Part shown: positions 44,819 to 56,546 of the stretch, piece after piece | Layout: the number at the start of each line of letters is the position of its first letter | How positions within the stretch are numbered: the first letter of the stretch is position 1 | Source of the DNA: Xenoacremonium recifei | Lineage: Eukaryota > Ascomycota > Sordariomycetes > Hypocreales > Nectriaceae | DNA: 64,000 nucleotides | NCBI GenBank assembly: GCA_012184525.1 | Contig: WOFQ01000024.1 | Coordinates: 457,211-521,210, forward strand | Direction: 5' to 3' | Notes under the pieces: model-generated | Seen by the model: the letters and a program-made list of their open reading frames with translations, nothing else | What the model was told of the DNA's origin: nothing | Databases searched by the model: none | Translations under genes and position numbers: made by a program

Positions 44819-46630
44819 ATGTGGCGACGCACATACTTGTTCCTCATCCTCATCCGGCTGTGGTTCGCCCTGTCGCCCAGCTACCTCCACCCGGACGAGA
44901 ACTTCCAAGGCCCCGAGGTCATCGCAGGTACGAGATTCACTTGCGCCGCAACGCTGCCGCCCGCCACGCCCTGTCGCGCCGCCGGGAGCATGCGTCCGTG
45001 ACGTTGCCCAACGCCTCCTGCATCAAATGCGCCCTCCTGTGAGACCGTCTCGCTAACACGGCGCTCGCGATACAGGCCAGATCTTCAGCTATCCCGTGCG
45101 ACACACCTGGGAGTTTACGAGCGAGAACCCGATCCGAAGCGTCTTCCCACTATGGCCCGTCTACGGCCTGCCGATGCTGCTGCTGCGGTGGCTCTGGATC
45201 GGTAACGGCAACGACGGCGAAATAACCCCCATCGTCGTCTTCTGGACGCTGCGCGTGCTCATGTTCCTCATCAGCTTCGTGCTCGAGGACTGGGCGCTGC
45301 ACGAGCTGATCCCGTCGCCACGGCACCGCAGAATCGCAGTGCTGCTGGCCGCGTCGTCCTACGTGACCTGGACGTACCAGACACATACCTTTTCCAACTC
45401 AGTGGAAACACTGGTTGTTGCATGGAGTCTTGTGTTGATCCAGCGCATTGCTGATAGTCGGGTATGTCCAACCAAGAACACGCCCTCTGGTTCTCCAGCA
45501 CTGACACGTTCTACTACAGTCGCGCTCCTCTGTACTCTCTTCCACAATTCTCGGCATCGTGGGTGTATTTGGCGTCTTTAATCGTATCACCTTTCCCGCG
45601 TTTCTTTTCATTCCCGGACTTCGTTTAATACCCGTCTTTTGGAAACGGTACGTCAAATACCTGCGCAAGACCTGCAGATCCAGTCGCTAACAACAGAAAC
45701 AGCCCCGGATCTCTTGCAGCCCTGGTTTTGGCTGCCCTTATCACCTCTGTAATTGCTATTGCGCTGGACACCGCGTTCTACCTCCCCGAACCCGTCACTT
45801 GGACCGACCTCGTGATGAAACCCGTCATCACACCCCTCAACAACTTCCGCTACAACTCCGCCACCGAGAACCTCGCTCAGCATGGACTTCATCCGTGGTA
45901 TCAACACCTGGTCGCGAACCTCCCTCTCCTCCTTGGTCCGGCCACCGTTCTCCTCATTTTCAAACCTCACTTCTCGCTCCGACTCTGGTCCGCTGTCTCG
46001 GGACTGTTTGTACTGTCGGCCTTCCAGCATCAAGAGGCGCGGTTCCTCCTCCCTACCGTGCCGCTTCTATTATCGTCCATCCACATGCCCAGAAACAAGG
46101 TTATTCTGCGGATATGGATGACTATTTGGATTCTATTTAATCTTGCCCTTGGCGTCCTGATGGGCATTTACCACCAGGGAGGCGTCGTCCCTGGACAGGT
46201 CTTCTTGAGCCAACAACCCGACGCGACCCAGGCCATCTGGTGGAAGACGTACACCCCGCCCGTCTGGCTTCTGAACGGGAAGAACGAAGTGCTCACGACG
46301 CGCGATGTCATGGGCCTAAAAGGCGAGCTCCTGCTCGAGCAGCTCTCAGAGCTTGCTACATGCGATACACCGGCCGATCGGCGAAATCAAGAATATCTTA
46401 AGGAGAAGAATGGCACGTATCTCATCGCGCCGGCGTCAGCAACGTGGCTGGATCCGTTTCTTCCAAATAAGGGGCTGGAGGGCTTGCGGTTCCGGGAAGT
46501 TTGGCGCTATCGACAACACTTGAACCTGGACGATTTGGATTTCGGGGATGATGGCGTTTGGAATACTCTTACCAGGGTTATTGGGCGGCGAGGTCTTGTT
46601 GCTTGGAGAGTAACCAAAAGCTGCAGATGA
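44819..46630 (+). CDS. SMP3: GPI mannosyltransferase 4 (Smp3/PIG-Z)
   Basis: ER membrane alpha-1,2-mannosyltransferase of GT family 22 that adds the fourth mannose to the GPI anchor, essential in fungi. Exons are 44819-44927, 45076-45461, 45520-45647 and 45697-46630, giving 518 aa. The N-terminal membrane segment LFLILIRLWFALSP is followed by the luminal catalytic HPDE (24-27) in HPDENFQGPE. Further family blocks are RHTWEFTSENPIRSVFPLWP, HTFSNSVETLVVAWSLVL, FGVFNRITFPAFLF, TPLNNFRYNS and FQHQEARFLLP. About eight to ten hydrophobic segments are visible. Introns are 148, 58 and 49 nt. Smp3 is preferred over Gpi10/Pmt2-like relatives because of HPDENFQGPE and the length. Confidence 0.93.
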
Positions 46631-47158
46631 GGAATGGTTGGATAATACGGGGGATATACCTATAGAATAATTTTGATGACCTAAATAACCTGGGGCAGCC
46701 CATGAATGTTACAACTACTGGATACGATATGACTTCTTTCTCATGCTCTTTGCCCGTGACCGTATGCTTCAAATGGGTCGGAGGCTAAGGGTTGGGTGGC
46801 TTAGTTAAGACGAATGTATCATTGCTGCATGCCTTGACGGATTATCATCAGTGTGGCAGTCTTGTGAAAACCCAGGTAGGAAAGCTCGGGCTGGCTGAGA
46901 CGGAAATTTTGTCCCTTGTTAGACCCTTCCTTGACGGACATCTAACAGATTCTCATTCAATGCTGCCTACCTGTTACCCAAACCCAAAAGGCTTTATTAA
47001 GTCTCACATTGGTCGCGGCTACAAATCACAGGTAAAGTTTGGATCAAATATTGACTAATTTGTTTTTCATTCATTCATAGCCATCTGGCATCTACCTGAT
47101 GCGAGTTACCGCACTACTCGAGACGTGTCCAGACCAGCCGAGACCGAAGGAGAAACGC
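46631..47158. other. Convergent 3' region (SMP3 / uL1)
   Basis: 528 bp between convergent stops. One 88-codon frame at 46792-47058 has no similarity. No gene called. Confidence 0.5.
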
Positions 47159-47988
47159 TTAGTACAGGCGCTTAGGAGGAGACATGGTAGCCTTGATGGT
47201 AAGGCTACCAACGTTCTGCCAGCCCTTCTTCAGGAGAGAGACGAGGTAGTTGATGGCGAGCATGATGTTACCAATAAGCTGCTCCTGCTCCATGTCGACG
47301 TTGCCGACGGCGACACCCATGCAGAGAACCTTCTTCAGCTGGAACTTGATGGTGGACTTGACCTCGTTGATCTTGCCAGTAAGGTCGTCGGCGTGGGAGA
47401 CGGGGGTGGGGAACTTGCCGGCTAGAAATATTGTCAGTATTGAGAAATGTAAGTCTTTGTATTGTACAGAACTTACCCTTGGACAGACCGGGACCCAGAA
47501 GACGGGGAATCTGCTTGATGAGAGCCTCAGAAGCGACGAAGGCATCGTACTTGCGAGCAAGCTTCTTGATGAGCTTCTTGTTCTTGTTCAGCTTCTTCAG
47601 GTCATCAGCGGACATGGCGTCGACACCACCGTGTTTGGCACGGTCGATATCGTGCTGGTCACCAAGAATGCTGCACCATTGTTAGCCATGGATGTTCTGT
47701 CGTCGGGTTTGTAGGTCTCGTCTTTCGTACCAGATAGCCATGTTGGGGCGGGGGATGGCGGGCAGCTTGATGGTGCCAGAGAAACGCTTGTCACGCTGGG
47801 GGTCATAGTTCTTCAGGCCGATCTGGAGCTCGACGGTCTCGAGGAAGTTGCGCTTCTTGGTCTCGTTGGAGTACTCCAAGAGCTCGGCGACTTGCGTCCG
47901 GACATTAGCTGCGTCGCAGTTAGTATAAAAGTGCCCGTGGGTTTCCGTAGTATCGCTGAGGTTTCGTACCGACTGTGATCTTCGACAT
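47159..47988 (-). CDS. RPL1: 60S ribosomal protein uL1 (Rpl1/RPL10A)
   Basis: L1-stalk protein of the 60S subunit, helping release E-site tRNA. Minus-strand exons are 47988-47970 (19 nt), 47908-47731, 47670-47477 and 47421-47159, giving 217 aa, exactly the eukaryotic length. It starts MSKITVANVRTQVAELLEYS. Core segments are FLETVELQIGLKNYDPQRDKRFSGTI, PRPNMAICILGDQHDIDRA and the ending GSLTIKATMSPPKRLY. Three GT-AG introns of 61, 60 and 55 nt. Introns concentrated at the 5' end and biased codons are typical for a highly expressed ribosomal protein gene. It is divergent from TRM732. Confidence 0.97.
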
Positions 47989-48339
47989 TTTGACAGTCTC
48001 CCAATAGATGTCTATAGGATCTAATGGTGGTCAGGGCGTGTCAGGTTGGTTGGAGGATTGAAAGCGGATTGACGTCGAATTTTTTGTGTGTATTCGCCGG
48101 TTAAGTGTGGGACTGATGGTGGTGGGGCAGTGCGCAGGGCAAAATTTTCTCACGGGACCTAGCACGTGATTTGGGCCGTCAGACTTCGGCATGCACCTCA
48201 CCTGCAGAAGCAAACCATGAGACGGCTGAAAACGAAATGATCCGACAGCATCCTAAATTTATGATACGGCAATAGCAAACGCCAAGCCCTGACATACGCT
48301 GTCCTCAAGCCGGGTGGCCGTGGTCGAAAAAGGACCATC
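47989..48339. promoter_or_regulatory. Divergent promoter between uL1 and TRM732 with CACGTG box
   Basis: 351 bp between start codons. A GCACGTGA site (core 48163-48168) lies near the middle. Cbf1-type bHLH factors bind this motif, and Cbf1 with Tbf1 controls ribosomal protein genes in some ascomycetes such as Candida. Its use here is inference. Confidence 0.5.
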
Positions 48340-51300
48340 ATGCCTCCTCCGCTCTCAGATGAGGAGATCAAGGCCTACAACACGTCCCAGCTCGACAAGC
48401 AGCTCAATGATATAGTTGTCAAATCCAACCACATCGCGAAATGGCTCGAAGAACAGCCCGCGGATAGCCATGTCAGGTGCGAAGATTCCGAATCCATGTA
48501 GTGAATCAAATCTAAGATCAATTAGTCTCGCCCAGAACATCTACGGCCAGCTACATGGGTATGCTGGTCAACCGAGAGCTAACTCGGGGAATTTCTGCGT
48601 CAAACTATGCAGTTTTGTAGAGCAGTGCTCAAAATCACATTCTTCACAACTGCGATCTTGGGCGTTCTCACAAGATGTCGCTCTGAAGCTCCTCAACTTC
48701 TACCTGGAGTGGAATGAGACCGACAATCATAGGTCAATGAGATTGGTTATTGATCTACTACCTCAACTCCTCCGACGAAACCCGGATGAAGATGCCAAAC
48801 AGTCTATCAAAGGAATAATCTTGGATAACCTGATGTCGATCATAACCGGAAAGGCAACGAAGCCTCTGGCCAAATCGGCCATCAAGACACTCGACCATTT
48901 CCTAATCAAGGGGGTTTTTGGATTGGACGAGATCAAGGCCAGCTATACCAATCTCCACATGATCGATGACTCTATCGATGACCTCAAGATCTGGAACTCA
49001 TTCATGACCGAGCTCTTTGGATGGATGAAGCTGCACCTCGTATGTCCCACGGCTGCCAGGTTCGTCATGACGCTATACCTCTCTTTGCGCCGACAGGAAC
49101 CCGAGAAGTCCATCGGTTTTGAGATCGAGGTTTGGAATAAATGGCTCTCGACTGCGTTGGAAGACGAACCGTCTCTTCTCGACGCGATAAAGACCTACAT
49201 CTTTCTTCCTCTCTTTAAAGCCGACAAGAAAGAGGCTTTGCGGTTTTTGCAACGTATGAGTGAAAGCGAAGCAGTGTCTGCAAGTTCAACTTTGGGTCTC
49301 AATCTCCCAGCTCTCTTGCAGCTAGCAGCTTTAGAGACTGGCAAAAGGGTTGGTCTAGTAGAAGAGCCAGGTAAGTTTTCGAAGCCAATCGCTATTGAAT
49401 TACTCGCTGACGAGTACAGCTTTGAGCGGCGACGATAGCGTTGCAAGCAACGGCACCTCCGTGCTTCTACACGAGAAAATCTTGGAAGCCGTTTTAGCAC
49501 ACCCTGCTCACGAAGTCCGTTCTCTGGCCCTTTCACTTCTCATCAGCTCTCCATCGACTACAAGACCATACTCTTCGACAGCACTGGATCTCTTACGGAA
49601 ACATCTCAGTGCGTACTTTGCAGAATCTGATGCAAAATTCCGAAACGATGTCACCGCAAAGGTACGAGACATGTTCAAGAGGGTTAGAGGCGCAATATTC
49701 GTCCTTAAAAAGAGTATTCCCAGAGCAGCTGCTCGCGACAAAAGGGATGCTACAGGAGAAAAGGTTTCTGCGAAACCTATTCTGTATCATACAAACCTCA
49801 TCTCTCTACCGGAGATGCAGCTGACAGAATGCTTGGCATACCATGAGAGCTTCCTGACTTGGTATCTAAGATTCCTTTGCGGTGAGCTGATCCCAAACGC
49901 CTCGTATCAACGCCATGTCGCGTCTCTGAAATCGGTCGCATACATTCTCAAAATGGAAGGGGAAGCTTCTAAGTCCTGGGAAACGCCTGACGATCAGCAC
50001 CTCTATTTCGACCAATTTGATGCTCGCTGGTTGCGCGTACTTGCCGACCTCATTGTGGACCCGTTTGACGACGTGAGAGAGCTTTCTGCAGCAATCATCA
50101 AGAAAATCTTTTCCGACAACCGATATGCTCGTTTCTATCTCATGGCCACAGACGACAAGGTGAACGCGGACGAGGAGCTTGGATTTTTGCTCAAGCGAGC
50201 AGACGATAATGCTCAGCGAAGTGGAAGAGCAGATCATTCGGACGGAGTTGCTCGAGTATACCAAATGCTATACAAGGTGTCGAATCCAGAGAAACGGATG
50301 CATGTGGTTACGATACTCGTTGGTGAGCTTGAGGAAAAGCTCAGGATGGCTGAGAAAGACCTCGGCAAAGCCGTCATGGAGGCTCCATTACATGGTCATT
50401 TTGCTGCTCTATCTTACATATGGCAGGTGGTAACAGAGTTGAGATTCTCTGAGCTCCACCTACGAGACATGATGCAACTACAAGATCGCATGATCTCATG
50501 CTGTCAATGGACTTGGGAGGTCGTACGCTATATCCTTTGCGATGACTCACCAGAAGGTCATCTGCCGCAAGAGCTTGAAGAGGTTGATGGTTTGGACACA
50601 AAAGACTTACTGAGTTTCAGCTTTCGTGCCATCCATGAGTCGAGGTAAGTCTTTGATGCACAGCTGCAGAACTCATACTGACATTTAAGCAGCAATCTCA
50701 TGCGAACGATGGCGTTGACAGTAAAGCGGCACGATCAGCATCGTGAGTGCCGAATTATACCCCCGCTCAAGGCTTTCAAGACGATAGGTAATCTATCCTT
50801 TGAACAGCTCTCAAATCTGAGGCACCGAGGTGCTTTCACATCCGTTGCAGCAACGTTTGCGACTTGTTGCCAATGCTCACAATATTATGCCTTCGAGGAA
50901 GGAAACTCTCCCATCGTGGATACTTGGTACAAAGTGAGTTAATGGAATATCTTGTACTTGACGACAGCTTCTGACTAGATCAAGAATACTATCCAGGCAA
51001 TTTATGGCCAGCGGTCCACCACTCGTCGGTCGGCTGGAATCCCTTCGATGATCGTGGGTGTTTTGAACGGACGCGGAAGAACAGGCTACACTCGATTCGA
51101 TGTTATTATGGATAAGCTCATGCACATTGCCGGGACCAAAGCGTACGTTACTGAGACGGATGGTTCAAACCTCCCTCAAGTGCACGCATACAACTGTCTG
51201 AGAGAGATCTTCAAGAGCTCATATCTGCGAGCCAATGGCAATGAGGCTGAGGCATATCTCCCTCAGTGCCTTGAACTCGCCGCAAACGGGTTGAAGTCAG

Positions 51301-53330
51301 AGCTCTGGGCTATCCGGAACTGCGGCCTGATTCTCCTTCGCAGCCTGATCGACTGTCTCTTCGGCACCCACGAAAGCAAGACTCTCACGGAAGCCGGTTG
51401 GGATGGCAAAGCAATCCGCATTCCCTACCATCGGTATCCGACCCTCCAAAAGGCGCTTCTGAATCTTCTGAAATCTGGACACCAGATGATGGACTCGATG
51501 GATACGGACTGGGCTGCAGCCGAGTCAGTCTTCCCTGCTCTCGATATCATTCGGAGAGCTGGTCCACCCGAGGCGGTTCGAGAGGAGCTCCAGGTTCACA
51601 TCTCCAAATATCTCCGCAGCCCGGTCTGGCATGTCCGAGAGATTGCAGCGAGGACGCTCTGCTCGTGTCTGCTACATCAGGACTGGCTGGGCACGCTCTC
51701 CGGTCTAGCACAGATGGTGGCGGACACTCCGAGCAAAGTCATGGTAAATCAGGACCATGGACTCCTTCTATGCTACAAGTTCATCATTGAGAGGAGGCGA
51801 GAGGTGATGTTGGATCAATTACTCGGTAAGTTCAATCAACTTCATTCAAGATGTGTACCTAACGTCAACCAGCGGATCTCCCAAGACTTGAGCATCAACT
51901 TCGGCAACACTGGGCTGCAATCAAATATTACCCAACTCCTGAAATCGCAGCCGCGTATTTGGAGGTCGTCAACCAGGTCCTGGAACTTCGGCGAACACAA
52001 GGCCAAAGTCTACCACACTTCGAAATTCCAGTCGACAAGGCGTCAAGCGCCCTATTGAGGGCTCAACTCGTGATCTACAAAGTCAACTCAGCTTCCTTTG
52101 CGGAGAATCCCTTTTCTGAGCTGGAATCATTGCTCTTCGATAGCAACCTAGGAGTCGACAGTCTTGTGCTAGCCCTTGAGAAGCTGCCCTTGCTCTGGAA
52201 GGTAGATACCCTCAAAGACCATCAGCTTTGCGGCTTCTGTGATCTCTACATGGACGTGTGCTTCAAGATTTGCGCTATCAACCCCCGAATGGTGGCACTG
52301 GAGAATCTCACTCAGGTCTTGGATCGCATGCTACAAAGCGTTGAGTGGAGAGGATTCATCCCCGTTGACGGTCTCATGCAAATGTGGAAGGCTATAAGAA
52401 CCGGCCCCCTGAATCCTGCTCTAGCCAACGCTATCGTCCGAGTTAGCGGTGGTATCATGGCCATTGGGCGATTGACCGGAAAGTCAACCTACAAAGACTT
52501 GAACCTCTGGGCTCAACTCAATACTAACTCGGAGGATCTTGACTACGTATGTGTACCTTCTGGAATCACCCCTTTTAGACTGCTAACAACATCAGGACTG
52601 GGACGCTCGCATGGCCAGAGCAGAGGCAATGAGATCCTTCTTCGCCGTGATCGGCACAGACTGCACACACAACGATTTCCTTATGCTGCACAGCATCCTC
52701 TACAACTACCTCAACGACGACGACGACGAGATCCGCGACGTCGCCGCCGCCGCCGTCTCAAGCATCCTCAACCAACCCCTCGTGCCTATCGAAGCCGCCA
52801 ACCGCTACATCCACTTCATGACCACAACGTACGCCTCCAACTACAACTACCGCGTCCTCGTCATCGCCAACATCACCGAAGACCCCGCCTTCGACCCCAA
52901 GACCCTTAAGTTCCTGATCGACACCGCGCTGCTGCCCCAGGACGAGCTCTTCGCCGTCGAGAGGCCCAACCTGTTCCTCGACCAGGTGCGTGAGGTTCAG
53001 CGCTGGATCGTCGCGTTTGATGCTATCCATTGGGACCTGGATGACCAGATAGTTCGGTTTTCCATCTGGCTGATGCAGGGCCTGGATATGATGCTTGTTG
53101 GGATCGTGGACCTGGAGGACGGACCCCTGGGATATGCCTCGCAGGCTGCCATGTTTACCCTCCTCTCGCGCATCGTCTACGGCGCCGCGGCGATGATACG
53201 GAAACATCCAGATCCGATGATGCGACGGGAAATGGATCGGCGCAGTGCGCCGCTGCGAGAACGGTTGAACCACATGTCGGATATCCTGATCCAGCCGTTG
53301 ACGGACATGCCCACGGAGTTCGGAGGATAA
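48340..53330 (+). CDS. TRM732: tRNA 2'-O-methylation cofactor Trm732/THADA (DUF2428 HEAT-repeat protein)
   Basis: Large helical-repeat protein. Yeast Trm732 partners the methyltransferase Trm7 for Nm32 in the tRNA anticodon loop; human THADA is the homologue. Exons are 48340-48476, 48526-49370, 49420-50644, 50693-50933, 50985-51825, 51873-52546 and 52596-53330, giving 1565 aa in one frame. HEAT-like helices run throughout (LPQLLRRNPDEDAKQSIKG, AHEVRSLALSLL). The DUF2428 core is at about 790-930 with NLRHRGAFTSVAATFATCC, STTRRSAGIPSMIVGVL, LPQVHAYNCLREIFKSS and SELWAIRNCGLILLRSL. The intron 4 acceptor could be 50978 or 50984; both keep frame and differ by two residues. All six introns are 45-51 nt. 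Confidence 0.92.
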
Positions 53331-53564
53331 TGATAGGGTTCTTCACATCACGCAAAAGAGTTATGAGACAGAAAAGTTCAGGTCAAAGAGAGCATAACGC
53401 CTCCGCTATATTCGTATTCATGATTTTACGTCCCGTCCAACGCCTTGCACCCATTGATTGATTGATTCATGCCGTCGTACATGTCATACACGCTAACAAT
53501 TCAGAGAAATGCCAACCACCACCACCACCAAGAAGCCCCTTTTCGAGCCCCTTTTCACCACACC

Positions 53565-55571
53565 CTAAGACAGCGTCGGCGACACTCGGGCGTCCCCCTT
53601 ATTCAGGCTCTTAGCCAACGACACCTCCGAGTCAGTCCGCTCCATCAAGCCCATGCGGCCCAGCTTGCGCACGAGCATGGTGTTCTGGGCCTGCAGCTCG
53701 CCGACCTGGCCCTCGAGGATCTCGATCTGCTTGCGCGCGAGGTCACGCTCGGCTTTGGTGCGCTCCAGCTCGGCGGTGAGGCTGGCGCGCTCTTCTTTCT
53801 CCTGGGCCTTGCGGCGGCGTTCGTCGGCCTTGCGCTGTTCGGCCTCGCGCTTCTCCTCGATCTTGCGCAGCTCGCGGCGGTACTTCTCCTCTTGCTTGGC
53901 CACCTCACGCTCGTGCTTCTCGCGCAGCTTCGCCAGCGTCGCCGCGTCCTTCTCCTTCTCGCCCTGCAGCTTGTTGGCGCGTCGTTCCGCCAGCTTCGCG
54001 ACCTTCTCATCTAGCTTGCGGCGCCGCGCATGCAGCTTCTGCAGCTCCTTGTCCTGTTGGGTTTGCGGAGTCGAGATCGAGCGTGACTCCTCGGATCGCG
54101 TCTCTGCTGTGCTCTCGGGCGTCTTGTTCTCCTCGGCCGTCACGCTGCGCTCCAGAGCTGAGGCGAAAGAGCGGACGCTGGACGTGTCGCTGTCATCATC
54201 ACTTGTGTTAAGGGTTGATCCATTGTCGTGCTTCTCGGGCATCGACCGGGTCTCGGAGGCGATATCGTCGTTGCTTCCAGCCTCAGAAAGGGTACCGAAG
54301 GGCTTGAGCAGACCCAGGCCGGTTGGGAGGAGTGAGCCGGCAGCGCCTATTGCGCCTGCGATGATACCATATAGGCCGTTACTACTGGGAATGAGTTCCT
54401 GTTCCTCATTTTGTGGGTGCTGTTCCTCACGAGGAATTGGGAGGTCATCTGTCGGCATCTTCGGGGTGGCGACGACTGTCTTCTCCCTCTCCAGCTCCGG
54501 CATTTCCTGTTCCTCGAGAGGAGCCTCCTCGTTTGTTGGTGGGAAGCCCTGCATCGATTTCGCCGTCACCCACTTAAGGAACTTTCCAGCGTCACCGCAA
54601 ATGCCAGGAGGCGTGCCCTTCTCAATAAGAAACCGGGGAACGCTTCCGCCAGGATCACTCCGCGTCACCATAAGCCACTCCACAGCCAGGGGGGCATCGG
54701 ATTTGGCTTGAGCCTCGGCATCGCTTCCGGTGCCAGTATTGCGTCTCCTCGTCTCGTCCCTGACCAAGTCTGCCGAGGAATGTACCCTCTTCGTGGCCGG
54801 GTTCTCAACGGGAACCTCTCGGATAATCTCGACGGATTCGTAGTAGCCACGAATGATGCCCTGCCGGGGAGGACATTCAGGGTGCTGGCATGGCTTTGAG
54901 ACAACCATGAACTGTCTTAGTGGGCGACTCCCGTCGGAGGGGTTTGCGGAGGTCTCAGATGTTAGAAGCAGGGTGACAAAGTCTCGCGGAGCGGTTGGTC
55001 CTGGGAACTGTGCAGAAAGTTGGAAGACTTGCAGCTGGCCAGCATCTTCAACAGATTGGCGCTCTACCCTCTTATCGGCGCCGATGCCGCGGATGTTGCC
55101 GCTTCCCGGCGAGCCCTGGATCTTCATCGTCTCGGCAAACTCACTCTCCAGGCCCAGCTTCCAGTCGTCAAAGGCCAGGTCCTCATGCACGCTGCGCCGC
55201 GCAAACCACGCGCCCTTGCCGTCCTTGGCGGCCAGCTTGTACACGCTGATGGCGAGCGGGTTCTCGCGCGGGTTCACCTTGATCTCCTTCCACTCCTTGC
55301 GCAGCTCCTGGGCCTGGCCCATGGCGGCAGCGCTGAGACGCTGCGAGAGGAGCCCGCGCTGGATATCGCCTGAGAGTACTGCTGATTCGGTTTTGGCTCG
55401 GGCGCGGCCGGAGGGTGTCGGCGCGCTCGCCGAGGATGCGGCAGGGATGGAGTCGACGACGGCTTGCGTCTGCGTGAAGATGTCGGCCAGGAAGTCTTTG
55501 AGGTCGTCCTGAGGCACCTGGTCCCATTCGACCGGGCCCATGGCCTGGAAGGGCTCGTGGTGGCTCGCCAT
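53565..55571 (-). CDS. DUF3074 START-like domain protein with C-terminal coiled coil
   Basis: Single exon, 668 aa, function unknown. The N-terminal half (about 85-370) matches the fungal DUF3074 family, which has a START-like lipid-binding fold: GAWFARRSVHEDLAFDDWKLGL, IRGIGADKRVE, QLSAQFPGPTAPRDFVTLLLTS, VVSKPCQHPECPPRQGIIRGYYESVE and WLMVTRSDPGGSVPRFLIEKGTP. A glycine-rich hydrophobic stretch follows at about 397-423 (LYGIIAGAIGAAGSLLPTGLGLL), then a strongly charged coiled coil at about 507-630. No N-terminal signal. It lies in tandem with the Lam-type sterol transporter. A membrane-contact or lipid-transfer role is inference from fold and neighbour. The start at 55571 was chosen over 55604 as the conserved ATG context. 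Confidence 0.88.
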   Translation of the reverse strand: MASHHEPFQAMGPVEWDQVPQDDLKDFLADIFTQTQAVVDSIPAASSASAPTPSGRARAKTESAVLSGDIQRGLLSQRLSAAAMGQAQELRKEWKEIKVNPRENPLAISVYKLAAKDGKGAWFARRSVHEDLAFDDWKLGLESEFAETMKIQGSPGSGNIRGIGADKRVERQSVEDAGQLQVFQLSAQFPGPTAPRDFVTLLLTSETSANPSDGSRPLRQFMVVSKPCQHPECPPRQGIIRGYYESVEIIREVPVENPATKRVHSSADLVRDETRRRNTGTGSDAEAQAKSDAPLAVEWLMVTRSDPGGSVPRFLIEKGTPPGICGDAGKFLKWVTAKSMQGFPPTNEEAPLEEQEMPELEREKTVVATPKMPTDDLPIPREEQHPQNEEQELIPSSNGLYGIIAGAIGAAGSLLPTGLGLLKPFGTLSEAGSNDDIASETRSMPEKHDNGSTLNTSDDDSDTSSVRSFASALERSVTAEENKTPESTAETRSEESRSISTPQTQQDKELQKLHARRRKLDEKVAKLAERRANKLQGEKEKDAATLAKLREKHEREVAKQEEKYRRELRKIEEKREAEQRKADERRRKAQEKEERASLTAELERTKAERDLARKQIEILEGQVGELQAQNTMLVRKLGRMGLMERTDSEVSLAKSLNKGDARVSPTLS

Positions 55572-56546
55572 GGTTGAGGAGAGATGGCGGGGTGATGGGC
55601 TCAAAGGCCTAGCATGGCATGCACGCGGGGCAATTCAGGCAGTTGATAGGATCGGGAATTCAAGTCGTCTAAGTGTCGTAGGGCACAGAAAGCAGCAGTA
55701 TAGGAGGAAAAAGAAGTAAAGAATTGGAGGACAGGATATGAGGAGGGGAGAAAAGAATCAGGGACAGGTCAAGAGCTCTCGGAGGCCGGGAAGTTGACCG
55801 TCCACGGCAGCATCGGCGGTGGATGATGTTTGATTCAGATTGATGACCTCAGGCCAGGCCTGATCCAGGTCCAGATCCAGGCCCGAACCTCACTGACGTC
55901 AGGCAAGAATCGCCCGCCGGAGCCCTGTAAGGCCCCGTGGCGCATGCGCTAAAGCCTAACTGGCACCAGAACTGGTACCAAAACTGGCCCAGCGTCGGCG
56001 ACGGCGATCCGCTAAGCGCGAAGTCCCGAGATGCAGATGCGGCGGGAGGGGAGCTGAGTCATCCATCACGGCATTCTAGAAAACACCAACGCTCTCTACG
56101 TTGATTATTCATTCAAGTACTACTGCTCCTTGCGTAGGATTATGACTTCAACTGGAAGATTCGCCTCTTTGCCTTATTTGAAAGACTCTGGTCACGAGAG
56201 AGAGTCGCCATACGCGCCCACTAACATCCTCCCGTTTCTAGCCTGATTGGCTTACAGCCAGCCCGAGATGTTAGTGAAAGCCGAGGAAAAAGAGGCACGC
56301 TCCATGTTTATTTATTGATCCAAGTACCTGCTCCTCGCTCGAGACGGTGACTTGACCGTCTGCCCTCTCCCCAACAGATGAACCTGCTCCCAGAGTATGT
56401 ACACGCAGGGTTCGTTCTCCAAGTACCCAAATCCTGCTCCGTAAAGTATGTGGTTGCGGTGTCGACAAGCCATGCCTCCTCGGGTATCCAAACGATATGT
56501 GCAGTACAATGGCACGTTTTCTGGCCTGACGAATTCTCGCTTTTAC
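55572..56546. other. Intergenic region between DUF3074 and LAM genes
   Basis: 975 bp between tandem minus-strand genes. It holds the promoter of the DUF3074 gene and the LAM 3' UTR. An imperfect repeat of the unit GATCCAGG(T/C)CCAG lies at about 55862-55882. No gene seen. A CRE site is listed separately. Confidence 0.5.
55894..55901. promoter_or_regulatory. TGACGTCA (CRE/ATF-type) palindrome upstream of DUF3074 gene
   Basis: A perfect eight-base CRE palindrome lies about 323 bp upstream of the DUF3074 start codon. Fungal bZIP factors of the Atf1/CREB type bind this sequence under stress. Regulation here is inference. Confidence 0.45.

Noticed and set aside
48340..53330. Proteasome activator Blm10/PA200 as identity of the large HEAT-repeat gene
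   Set aside because: Considered because of size and repeats, but the TTRRSAGIPSMIVG, LPQVHAYNCLREIF and WAIRNCGLILL blocks are those of the DUF2428 Trm732/THADA family.
53653..54711. A 352-codon Ser/Arg-rich plus-strand frame
   Set aside because: Antisense to the charged coiled coil of the DUF3074 gene. Its Ser/Arg richness is only the complement of Glu/Lys/Arg codons.
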